From contig CALLRP010000019.1 of the NCBI GenBank assembly GCA_938014335.1, positions 1 to 43,600 on the forward strand: a stretch of 43,600 bases of DNA, written 5' to 3'. This DNA comes from an uncultured bacterium. Lineage in GTDB: Bacteria > Hydrogenedentota > Hydrogenedentia > Hydrogenedentales > Hydrogenedentaceae. Shown here piece after piece: positions 9,996-17,263 of this stretch; positions within the stretch are counted from its first letter, which is position 1, and each line of letters opens with the position of its first letter. Under the pieces are notes generated by a model that did no database searches, was not told the DNA's origin, and saw only the letters and a program-made list of their open reading frames with translations. A program made the position numbers and the translations under genes.

Positions 9996-10685
9996 TCATA
10001 TCTCATAAGCAATGGGATCCTTCCTCCCAATCGATTCAAAAGCCTTCAACCGCTCCACACAAGTAGGACATTCTCCACATGCTTTTTCCTCTCCACGATA
10101 ACAACTCCATGTATGAGCATAATCCACCCCTAACCGATATCCCAACTCTAATATTTCCTGCTTCGACATTTTCAAAAAGGGAGCATGTATGTTAATCTTG
10201 TGTTTTCTATTTAATTCCAAAACATGATTCATTCTCGCTACAAAGATTTCTGTACAATCCCAATATCCATATTCATCATGTGCCTGTGCAGAATAAAATA
10301 CATCCCCAACACCTATTGCCTCCGCCCATGCTGATGCTATTGCTAAAAATATCATATTCCGATTAGGTACATAAGTTGGCGGTTGAATCCGTTCCTCCAC
10401 GGGGATATCTTCCAATCGTGGAATATCTTGCCCACCTTTTATGAGTGTCGAACCATCTTTCAGAAGCAATTTCATAACAGATAAATCTAAAACATGATGA
10501 TACTTCATCCCTAACACATTCATCTGCCATCTTGCACATTCAATCTCACGAAAGTGTTTTTGCCCATACAAAAACGAAACCCCATACACATTCTCATATT
10601 GCTTCTCCTTTACAAGATAATGTAGCAAAGTAACCGAATCCATTCCACCGCTGATTAACAATACACAATTCTCATTTTCAGCCAT
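9996..10685 (-). CDS. queC: 7-cyano-7-deazaguanine synthase
   Basis: Makes preQ0 from 7-carboxy-7-deazaguanine, ammonia and ATP in the queuosine tRNA-modification pathway. The PP-loop SGGMDS lies at residues 12-17. The C-terminal zinc site is complete: Cys195, Cys203, Cys206 and Cys209 in the SCYRGEEKACGECPTC segment. I chose ATG at 10685, with GGAG nine bases upstream, over the TTG at 10700, which adds five residues and would place that GGAG inside the gene. The protein is then 229 residues, normal for QueC. It is a lone minus-strand gene, convergent with pheA and divergent from the next gene. No other queuosine gene and no preQ1 riboswitch fold was recognised nearby. Confidence 0.95.
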   Translation of the reverse strand: MAENENCVLLISGGMDSVTLLHYLVKEKQYENVYGVSFLYGQKHFREIECARWQMNVLGMKYHHVLDLSVMKLLLKDGSTLIKGGQDIPRLEDIPVEERIQPPTYVPNRNMIFLAIASAWAEAIGVGDVFYSAQAHDEYGYWDCTEIFVARMNHVLELNRKHKINIHAPFLKMSKQEILELGYRLGVDYAHTWSCYRGEEKACGECPTCVERLKAFESIGRKDPIAYEI

Positions 10686-10824
10686 ATTATTTTTCTCCAA
10701 AAATTTTTACAAAAAATGTTGAAATATATAATTTTATATGTTAATATACTTTTATATACAATATATTGTGGTTATACTAAAATTGTAACCAATAAATAGT
10801 ATACAACATATAGGGTGCCTAAAT

Positions 10825-12438
10825 ATGAGCCAATTCATCTTCGTGTATGCCCCAGCAAACTTAAAAAATATCAAATCTTTTACACCCAAACGCTCTATCG
10901 CCGTCATGTCTCAAATCTTACAGAATAATAATGTTAATACAACTATTTATGATTTTGGTATTCCCGAAGCAATTCAATACTATTCTGATGATACAATAAA
11001 TAATGATTTAATTAAAAACAATACAAATGAAAAGAAAAAAAGAATTTGGCTTTCTAAAATATTCGGAGGTGGACAACAGAAAAAAAATATAAAAAATTCT
11101 TACCTTCAATGGATATATCAAAATATTAAAATTTCCTCCCACACACATTGTGTCTTATTCTGGATAGAAAATAGGGAAGACCTAATTTCCGCCCGTATCC
11201 TTGCAAACGAAATCAAGAAAGAAGATACAGAAAATAAAATACACATTGTTGGAGCAGGTCCTTACTTTAACCATACAGGTCCCTATGTTATTGCACATAT
11301 TCCTGAACTTAAGGGTATCTTAATTAATCATTATGAAGTTGCTATTATACCTTTATGGGAATGTCTTACTTCAGATAAAGACTTACAGTTTATACCTAAT
11401 TATGTTTATTATGAGGGAGGTGAAATTCATATCGGTCCTGTAAACCGACTTCTAACCCTTGATGATTTACCTCGCCCCTCCTATGACAATTATGATGCTC
11501 TACAGATAGGAGGAAAATTTAACATATTTACATTAGAACAAGTACGAGATGGGAATATGAGTTATGCCGACCCTTATACACTTAAACACTATATAACTAC
11601 AAGTTTAGAAAATCTTTTGGAAGAAGTAAAAAAGCTTCGTGAAAAATTTAATACATGGACCTTTCATATCGAAGGAGAAATGGTAAATCCTTCCGATGTC
11701 CAATCACTCTCCCTGGCTTTACTTAAATCCCCCTACTTTATCACCTATTCCCGTAACTTACACTGCTCGAATATTCAGGGCGAGTGGGTCCATAGTTTAC
11801 ATCTTTCCGGCTGTCGTGCAATATCTGTAAATGTTCCCACAGGCAGTCAACGATTATTATCCAAATACTACGGCATTATGCGTACTATCAGTTCTTTAGA
11901 AACCGCCATTTCCGCATTCGTTTCTTCTCACTTCTTCACATCAATCCAATGCCTCTATCCCTGTCCCGAAGAAGACCGACACACCTTCGCAGAAACACTC
12001 CGCTTTATCAAACGCATCAAACCCGATACTGTCCAGGTTTCTCCTGTCTTCCTCTGGCCCGATTCTATGTGGTGGGAAAACCGCGACTCATTTAATTTCA
12101 ATATCAATCAATCCCGATACATCGAATGGCTCGCAGGAGAACAAGATACCACGAACTATTTAAAATGGAAACCCTTTAATATATCCACAATGACAGAAGA
12201 AATTACAAAATTAGACATAACCCCACAAAATGACACACTTATGGGCATCATTACTCATGTCCTACAAATCCCAAAAGAACAAAAATTCTTCCGCAACTTC
12301 TTTGAAAAAGTCCTCTTGGAAGGCGACGCCGACAGCCTCCAGGGTATGGTATCGCAATTCAATAACCAATTAAAGAAACGCATTCGCGAAGAAGAATGGA
12401 ATGTCCGAAAATACGATCTCAAAGCAGTCGCTAATTAA
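10825..12438 (+). CDS. B12-binding/radical-SAM-like protein lacking the cluster cysteines
   Basis: A 537-residue protein with the layout of cobalamin-binding radical SAM enzymes. The N-terminal half resembles a B12-binding Rossmann fold (FIFVYAPANLKN, VLFWIENREDLISARILANEI, KIHIVGAGPYF). The linker LLTLDDLPRPSYDNYD at 209-224 is the standard junction to the radical SAM barrel. The barrel follows (LENLLEEVKKLREKFN, FHIEGEMVNP, SGCRAISVNVPTGSQRLLSKYYG, CPEEDRHTFAETLRFIKRIKPD). Where CxxxCxxC should lie, around residues 232-262, the sequence is KFNIFTLEQVRDGNMSYADP and has no cysteine; none occurs between Cys180 and Cys313. It therefore should not bind the SAM-cleaving cluster in the usual way. 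AGGG precedes the ATG by about nine bases. A PfkB kinase gene follows after 37 bases and an oxidoreductase after that. Function is unknown: a pseudo-enzyme, a B12 or substrate sensor, or a new chemistry. Confidence 0.75.
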   Translation: MSQFIFVYAPANLKNIKSFTPKRSIAVMSQILQNNNVNTTIYDFGIPEAIQYYSDDTINNDLIKNNTNEKKKRIWLSKIFGGGQQKKNIKNSYLQWIYQNIKISSHTHCVLFWIENREDLISARILANEIKKEDTENKIHIVGAGPYFNHTGPYVIAHIPELKGILINHYEVAIIPLWECLTSDKDLQFIPNYVYYEGGEIHIGPVNRLLTLDDLPRPSYDNYDALQIGGKFNIFTLEQVRDGNMSYADPYTLKHYITTSLENLLEEVKKLREKFNTWTFHIEGEMVNPSDVQSLSLALLKSPYFITYSRNLHCSNIQGEWVHSLHLSGCRAISVNVPTGSQRLLSKYYGIMRTISSLETAISAFVSSHFFTSIQCLYPCPEEDRHTFAETLRFIKRIKPDTVQVSPVFLWPDSMWWENRDSFNFNINQSRYIEWLAGEQDTTNYLKWKPFNISTMTEEITKLDITPQNDTLMGIITHVLQIPKEQKFFRNFFEKVLLEGDADSLQGMVSQFNNQLKKRIREEEWNVRKYDLKAVAN

Positions 12439-12475
12439 TCATTAAACTTCTTTTAAAATAAAAAAAGGAAAAAAT

Positions 12476-13399
12476 ATGGATATAACTGTTGTGGGTTCCG
12501 TGGCACTTGATTCCGTCGAAACTCCTTTCGGAAAGTCCGAGTTAGAACTTGGCGGTGCCGCAACCTATTTTTCTATTTCCGCTTCATTCTTCACCCGTGT
12601 GAACATGATCGGCGTTATCGGAACCGATTTCCCAAAAGAATACATTCAAATATTAAAATCCCAAAACATTAATGTAGATGGATTAAAACAAGTCGAAGGC
12701 AAAACCTTCCGCTGGTCGGGCAGATACCATAAAGACATCAACCAGCGCGACACATTAGATACCCAACTCAATGTTTTCGAGAACTTCAAACCTACTATCC
12801 CCAGAGAAATATCTCAAGTCCCTTATCTTTTCCTCGGCAATATCCATCCCTCTTTACAATTAGATGTCCTCCGCCAGGCTTTCCCTCGCTTTACGGGCAT
12901 GGACACCATGAACCTCTGGATAGAAACCACCCCTGACGATTTACAGGAAGTCCTCTCCCGGGTAGATATCCTCTTCATCAACGATTCCGAAGCACGACAA
13001 CTCTCCGGTGAAGATAACCTAAAAAAAGCCAGTAGAGAAATCCTCGCATTAGGTCCCGATGTCCTCGTCATCAAAAAAGGCGAACACGGCTGTATCCTCT
13101 TCTTCGAAGACGAGGAAAATTTCATGCTCCCTGCCTACCTCCTTGAAGATGTCGTTGACCCCACAGGTGCCGGCGATAGTTTTGCCGGCGGTTTTATGGG
13201 ATACATTGCCTACCGAAACAGCATCGAACCCGATATCCTCCGTCAGGCAACCATCATCGGAACAGTCATCGCTTCCTTCACATGCGAATCTTTCGGACCC
13301 CACCGTCTACTTTCCCTCACCGGCGAAGAACTCAAAAACCGTTGTTACGAATTCATCCAGCAAACCCGCATCCAGGACCTCCCCCAATTCCCATTTTAA
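12476..13399 (+). CDS. PfkB/ribokinase-family kinase
   Basis: ATP-dependent kinase of the ribokinase fold, phosphorylating a sugar or nucleoside hydroxyl. Visible signatures are the N-terminal VVGSVALDSVETPFG, the GGAATYFS substrate loop at 26-33, and DPTGAGDSFAGGF at 228-240 containing the catalytic base Asp234 and the anion hole GAGD. At 307 residues it is of normal size. GGAAAAAAT precedes the ATG. It sits between the radical-SAM-like gene (37 bases upstream) and a saccharopine-dehydrogenase-like gene (54 bases downstream), all on the plus strand, so a shared transcript is likely. Substrate specificity cannot be read; PfkB members act on ribose, adenosine, fructose, ketodeoxygluconate and others. 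Confidence 0.9.
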   Translation: MDITVVGSVALDSVETPFGKSELELGGAATYFSISASFFTRVNMIGVIGTDFPKEYIQILKSQNINVDGLKQVEGKTFRWSGRYHKDINQRDTLDTQLNVFENFKPTIPREISQVPYLFLGNIHPSLQLDVLRQAFPRFTGMDTMNLWIETTPDDLQEVLSRVDILFINDSEARQLSGEDNLKKASREILALGPDVLVIKKGEHGCILFFEDEENFMLPAYLLEDVVDPTGAGDSFAGGFMGYIAYRNSIEPDILRQATIIGTVIASFTCESFGPHRLLSLTGEELKNRCYEFIQQTRIQDLPQFPF

Positions 13400-13453
13400 T
13401 CAGATGCATTCCCATATCTAATTCATTTATCATTACAAAAAAAGGAGCCTCTT

Positions 13454-14554
13454 ATGAATATATGTGTCCTCGGTGGATGTGGGGATATGGCAAAAGTCGC
13501 ACTTGAGTTGCTTGCCAGTGAATCTGATGTCACTTCCGTTACCATTGCAGATATCCATTTAGAAAAAGCAAAACAAATAGCAGAAAAATTCGGCCTAAAA
13601 TTTTCCCCGAAGTTCGTCGATGCCAAAGACACATCTTCCCTTATCGACACAATAAAAGAACATCATGTCGCTTTAGGTTTCATCGGTCCCTTTTACATGT
13701 TTGAAAAATCCATTATCGATGCTTGTATCCAAGCCCGCGTCCCCTATGTTAGCATCTGTGATGACTACGACGCCTACCTCTCTGCAATTACCCTTCACGA
13801 AAAAGCCAAAAACGCAGGTTTAACCATCATCGCAGGATTAGGTAACTCCCCGGGAATTACCAATCTGCTTGCCAAAAAAGGCTATCAATCTATGGAAAAG
13901 CCCGAACGAATCGAAATTAACTGGGCAGGTGGCTCCGACGAAGACATCGGTCCTGCCAATGTCAAACATGTCCTCCACATTTTCAGTGGCTACACCCTCC
14001 AGTGGCGCGACGGAAAAGAAGTAAAAATAAAAACCGGTACTGAGCGAAAAATAGTTGAATTTCCCGAACCTATGGGAAAACTGCCTGTTTACATTACAGG
14101 ACATGCCGAATCCGTTTCTATTCCCCGGAACCTCCCCGGCTTAAAATATGTCTCGCTTCACGGCGGAATACATCCACCATATATCGCAAGATTAGCCACC
14201 TTATTAGGTAGATTAGGACTGACCAATACCGCAGAAAAAAGAGAAATCATGACAACAATACTCCTACCATTGGTAAATCTGGGCATCTTCTCCAAGGGAG
14301 GGGTTAACCAATCTGTTTTCCGCATCGATGTTTACGGCGAAAAAAATGGGCAACAAGCACATCATTACTATTCCGGTGTAGGACACATTGCAGAGATAAC
14401 CAGTATTCCTGCCGTTGAAGGAGCCCTGATGATAGCCCGCAAAGAACTACACAAACCGGGCGTCCACTCTGCCGAATCCGCCATCGACAATGTCGACGCT
14501 TTCCTCAACCGCCTTCAATCCCGAGGAGTAAAACTTTACTACCACGAGGAATAA
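13454..14554 (+). CDS. Saccharopine dehydrogenase-family NAD(P)-binding oxidoreductase
   Basis: A 366-residue protein with an N-terminal Rossmann fold (MNICVLGGCGDMAKVALELLA) typical of the saccharopine dehydrogenase/YwnG-like family. The early segment VTIADIHLEKAKQIAEKFG is the nucleotide-ribose binding strand. The middle contains VPYVSICDDYDAYLSA and AGLTIIAGLGNSPGITNLLA, which is the characteristic lid segment of these enzymes. An AAAGGAG site lies eight bases before the ATG. It is third in a plus-strand run after the B12/radical-SAM-like and PfkB genes and ends 44 bases before a convergent peroxiredoxin gene. No lysine-pathway gene is present, so the substrate is unknown. Many members of this family are annotated as carboxynorspermidine-type or generic dehydrogenases without proof. 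Confidence 0.82.
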   Translation: MNICVLGGCGDMAKVALELLASESDVTSVTIADIHLEKAKQIAEKFGLKFSPKFVDAKDTSSLIDTIKEHHVALGFIGPFYMFEKSIIDACIQARVPYVSICDDYDAYLSAITLHEKAKNAGLTIIAGLGNSPGITNLLAKKGYQSMEKPERIEINWAGGSDEDIGPANVKHVLHIFSGYTLQWRDGKEVKIKTGTERKIVEFPEPMGKLPVYITGHAESVSIPRNLPGLKYVSLHGGIHPPYIARLATLLGRLGLTNTAEKREIMTTILLPLVNLGIFSKGGVNQSVFRIDVYGEKNGQQAHHYYSGVGHIAEITSIPAVEGALMIARKELHKPGVHSAESAIDNVDAFLNRLQSRGVKLYYHEE

Positions 14555-14597
14555 TGAATTCTTTGTCTATCTCACTTCCCCAAAAAAATAGGCTTCT

Positions 14598-15275
14598 CTA
14601 CCTCTCCAACTTCTTATGCGAAAACCACCAATCAAAACACTCATATCCACCGTCTTTGGATTTAGCTATCCGTTCTCTGGCAGTGTTTACATCAGTAGGA
14701 GGCGGAATAATCACGCGGTCTCCAATTAATTCATTATTAGGCCAGTTCTCCGGCATAGCAACTTTATACTTATCCGCTAACTGCAAAGCCTCTACAATTC
14801 GAACCACCTCATCAATATTTCTACCTACCTCTTGCGGATAATAAATAATCAACCGTATCTTTGCCCTGTCATCTACAACAAATACAGCCCGAACCGTATT
14901 TGTGCCTTTACCCGGATGAACCAGCCCTAATTTCCCCGCTATAGAACCATTGTCCGCAATAATCGGGAATTGGATCTCTACACCTAATTTCTCCCGTATC
15001 CATTCTTCCCATTTAATATGAGAAAATACCTGGTCCATACTCAAACCTATCAATTCACAATTTAACGCCCTAAATTTGTCATAACGTTTCTGAAACGCCA
15101 CAAACTCTGTTGTACACACAGGTGTAAAATCCGCCGGATGACTAAAAAGCACAAACCACTTGCCAGAAAATACTTTCGGTAATTCCATCTTACCGTGTGT
15201 TGTAACGACATTCATTATTGGAAATTCATCACCCAATAATGGGATACTTTGTTTTAAATCTTCAACATTACTCAT
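14598..15275 (-). CDS. Peroxiredoxin, Prx6-like (archaeal-type long form)
   Basis: Thiol peroxidase reducing hydrogen peroxide and organic peroxides in the cytoplasm. The peroxidatic Cys54 sits in [13 protein letters not shown]. The length (225 residues) and the C-terminal arm [15 protein letters not shown] ... [12 protein letters not shown] place it in the Prx6-like long-arm group known from thermophilic archaea. In that group two cysteines usually occur in a CxDWWFC motif; here the first, Cys213, is kept and the second position is Ser219. Disulfide chemistry could still use Cys213, and Cys73 is a further candidate. An AAGAAGGAA site precedes the ATG. It is convergent with the upstream oxidoreductase gene. 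Confidence 0.93.
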   Translation of the reverse strand: MSNVEDLKQSIPLLGDEFPIMNVVTTHGKMELPKVFSGKWFVLFSHPADFTPVCTTEFVAFQKRYDKFRALNCELIGLSMDQVFSHIKWEEWIREKLGVEIQFPIIADNGSIAGKLGLVHPGKGTNTVRAVFVVDDRAKIRLIIYYPQEVGRNIDEVVRIVEALQLADKYKVAMPENWPNNELIGDRVIIPPPTDVNTARERIAKSKDGGYECFDWWFSHKKLER

Positions 15276-15349
15276 ACAAATATTCCTTCTTTAAAATGTT
15301 TATGATATTCAATAAAAGTTTTAATTGCTTGATAGATGTATAAAAATAA

Positions 15350-15377
15350 AATATATAACTCTAAGATTTTATTGCAA
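15350..15377 (-). promoter_or_regulatory. Candidate promoter of the peroxiredoxin gene
   Basis: On the minus strand TTGCAA (15372-15377) and TATATT (15350-15355) are separated by 16 bases, about 75 bases before the start codon. The match is reasonable, but the region is AT-rich and chance hits are likely. Confidence 0.35.
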
Positions 15378-15569
15378 ATTAAATTCTTGAAAATCTCATA
15401 TCCTTGGTTATGTTTATACTATCATTAAAATTATAAAAAATTATTTTGAAAAAAATACACTAAAGTCATGAATTCCTGTTTTATAACATTTAAAGAAAAA
15501 ACAAGCCAAAAATATTTTGCTTTAATCTATACTTAACTTACTATTGTCCTCCTGCATCAACTTCAGCAC

Positions 15570-16475
15570 TCAAAATGAAATGTTTTTTCTCCTTTTGACA
15601 AAACGAATATACTCCCTTATGTGTTGGGGCTCACCGTATTTTTCCAACAACCTCAAAACCGACTCTCTATCCTCATTATTTTCAAAATAATACCCAAAAG
15701 GTCTTTTCATCCTACTAAAAAACCAAATAAATAACTTAATAGTACAAACAAGGTCTATTCTATTATGTTCAATTATCTGTTTTGCATAATATGGACTTTT
15801 ATATCTCCTAAAATTTTCCCAGTATAGGGGAATCTCACTACTTGGAATATCATCTCTTTCTTCATTAAATAAAAAACTACCTATCGTTTCAAGACGAAAA
15901 TTGGGAACCCTTCCCTTAAAAAACCTCCGAGAAGCAACACACATATCTATACAATCCCTCCCTTTAAAATCAATGTTCAATCCATTTATAAAACTTCTCT
16001 TCTTAATAAAATTCACATCAAAATTCCTTACATTGTATCCCACTATGTAGGAGAAATATCTAAATCTCTTCTTAAAAATATAAAGTGCTAGGAGTTCGTC
16101 TTCCTTGCTTAATGTGAAAAATTGCTCTAAATGAATTTTACCCCCTCTATAAAAAGCTATTCCTATTAAAATGATATTAGAAAAACGTGGAGATAGCGAA
16201 AGCGTCTCTATATCGAGAAATAAAATATTTTTTATATTGAGGTTATCGAAATTGTTACAGGTAGAAAGCAGTGAAACCGATTCCTTTGATAAATATAATA
16301 TTTCTTTTAAATGGTGTCCTTGAGTATTAATTTTAATTGGTCTATAGATATAAACAACTTTACCATACCGATTAGATATAAGTCTGCCAAAATCTAATGG
16401 GTTGAATTCACCCTGCCCTGATAAAAAATTGGGCCTCAAAAATAAGATTTTTCTTAGTCTCTCAAGTAAAGACAT
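15570..16475 (-). CDS. YprB-type ribonuclease H-like (DEDD exonuclease fold) protein
   Basis: A 301-residue protein whose central part matches the YprB/RNase_H_2 group of 3'-5' exonuclease-like domains. DEDD-type acidic residues are visible: Asp88 and Glu90 in LFLDIETLSL, Asp153 in YNVRNFDVNF, and the Asp of EHNRIDLVCT near residue 240. The first 80 residues are a less conserved N-terminal region also seen in this family. No helicase domain is fused, unlike some relatives. The ribosome site is weak (ATGGAT before the ATG). It stands alone on the minus strand between the peroxiredoxin gene and tmRNA. Nucleic-acid substrate and cellular role are not known; the metal-binding residues suggest an active nuclease. 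Confidence 0.8.
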   Translation of the reverse strand: MSLLERLRKILFLRPNFLSGQGEFNPLDFGRLISNRYGKVVYIYRPIKINTQGHHLKEILYLSKESVSLLSTCNNFDNLNIKNILFLDIETLSLSPRFSNIILIGIAFYRGGKIHLEQFFTLSKEDELLALYIFKKRFRYFSYIVGYNVRNFDVNFIKKRSFINGLNIDFKGRDCIDMCVASRRFFKGRVPNFRLETIGSFLFNEERDDIPSSEIPLYWENFRRYKSPYYAKQIIEHNRIDLVCTIKLFIWFFSRMKRPFGYYFENNEDRESVLRLLEKYGEPQHIREYIRFVKRRKNISF

Positions 16476-16598
16476 ATATCCATATTACATTCTGTAAAAT
16501 AAATTTTAATAAATATTTGTCGTATTTTCAAAAGCATCAAAACTCCCTATTATTTTACTTATTAATATCCCCTAAAAAAATTAAAACATCCTATTACT

Positions 16599-16673
16599 AT
16601 GTCGCCCCTACGGGGCTAAATCGAGGGAATGACACAATCTCCCACCTCCCCATTAGCCCCGTAGGAGCGATAT
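16599..16673. repeat. Inverted pair of GCCCC-palindrome repeats downstream of tmRNA
   Basis: GTCGCCCCTACGGGGCTAA at 16601-16619 and TTAGCCCCGTAGGAGCGATA at 16653-16672 are copies, in opposite orientation, of the repeat found in arrays around the transposase near 20 kb. They lie about 50 bases beyond the 3' end of the tmRNA. Each half is itself a hairpin, so the pair resembles a bacterial interspersed mosaic element. Confidence 0.75.
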
Positions 16674-16723
16674 ATCCTTTCGGTTAAAAACATGTATCAA
16701 TTAAGTTTTTTATTTTAAATAAA

Positions 16724-17082
16724 TGGTGGAGGCGGCGGGAATCGAACCCGCGTCCGAAGATGTTTCAGTGTGTCCCAGCTACATGCTTAGCCCATCCTTT
16801 AATGATTCGCCATTACGGAGCGCCTCAGGGCTGGCTCTCCGTAACCGCTATGCGGAAAAGTTACTGCCTTCCGAGCACCGCAACTCCCGAAAGGGCAGAC
16901 CTGCGGGTTGACGCCCCAGTCCGTTAGCAGGCTATCACGGGTGGGACGCGCTGCGTTAATTAAGCAGCGAGAGCCAATTCGTGATTGGCAGTTGTTTGCG
17001 ACCGGCTTTTAACGAGGCCAACCGGTCAACCTCGGCATGCGTTACACACCTCAACCATCCCCGTCGAAACCTTTTCGCCCCC
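16724..17082 (-). ncRNA. ssrA: Transfer-messenger RNA (tmRNA)
   Basis: tmRNA rescues stalled ribosomes and tags the nascent peptide for proteolysis. On the minus strand the 5' end GGGGGCG (17076-17082) pairs with CGCCTCC just before the encoded ACCA 3' end at 16724. It is followed by GGTTTCGACGGGG, the conserved tmRNA opening. The T-arm GGTTCGATTCC is at the 3' end. The tag frame ends in ELALAA and a TAA at 16960-16962 inside a CGCTGC/GCAGCG hairpin, as in the usual helix 5. The likely tag is ANHELALAA, read from GCC at 16987-16989. A more canonical GTC-GCA-AAC-AAC lies 12 bases earlier but in another frame. A TATAAT at 17118-17123 could be the promoter -10 box. At about 359 bases it is normal for one-piece tmRNA. 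Confidence 0.95.
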
Positions 17083-17263
17083 ACGGTTTATCCAAACATA
17101 TTCAATTGTCTACCTATATTATACGATATTCACACTTAAAAAATTACAAATATTTACTCTTCTTGCCAGGATTTTTAATATTATGATATTGTCATTAAAA
17201 AAATATTCCTTATCTCCATTAAAATAAAAAAAGGAAAAGGAACAAACATACAGGAGTGTTACA

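Noticed and set aside
10686..10824. PreQ1 riboswitch between queC and the radical-SAM-like gene
   Set aside because: The gap is AT-rich and I found neither the C-rich hairpin nor the A-rich tail of that riboswitch.
16723..16911. Open frame beginning MVEAAGIEPASED
   Set aside because: It is antisense to the 3' end of tmRNA. This peptide is a well-known artefact of tRNA-like T-arm sequence read on the wrong strand.
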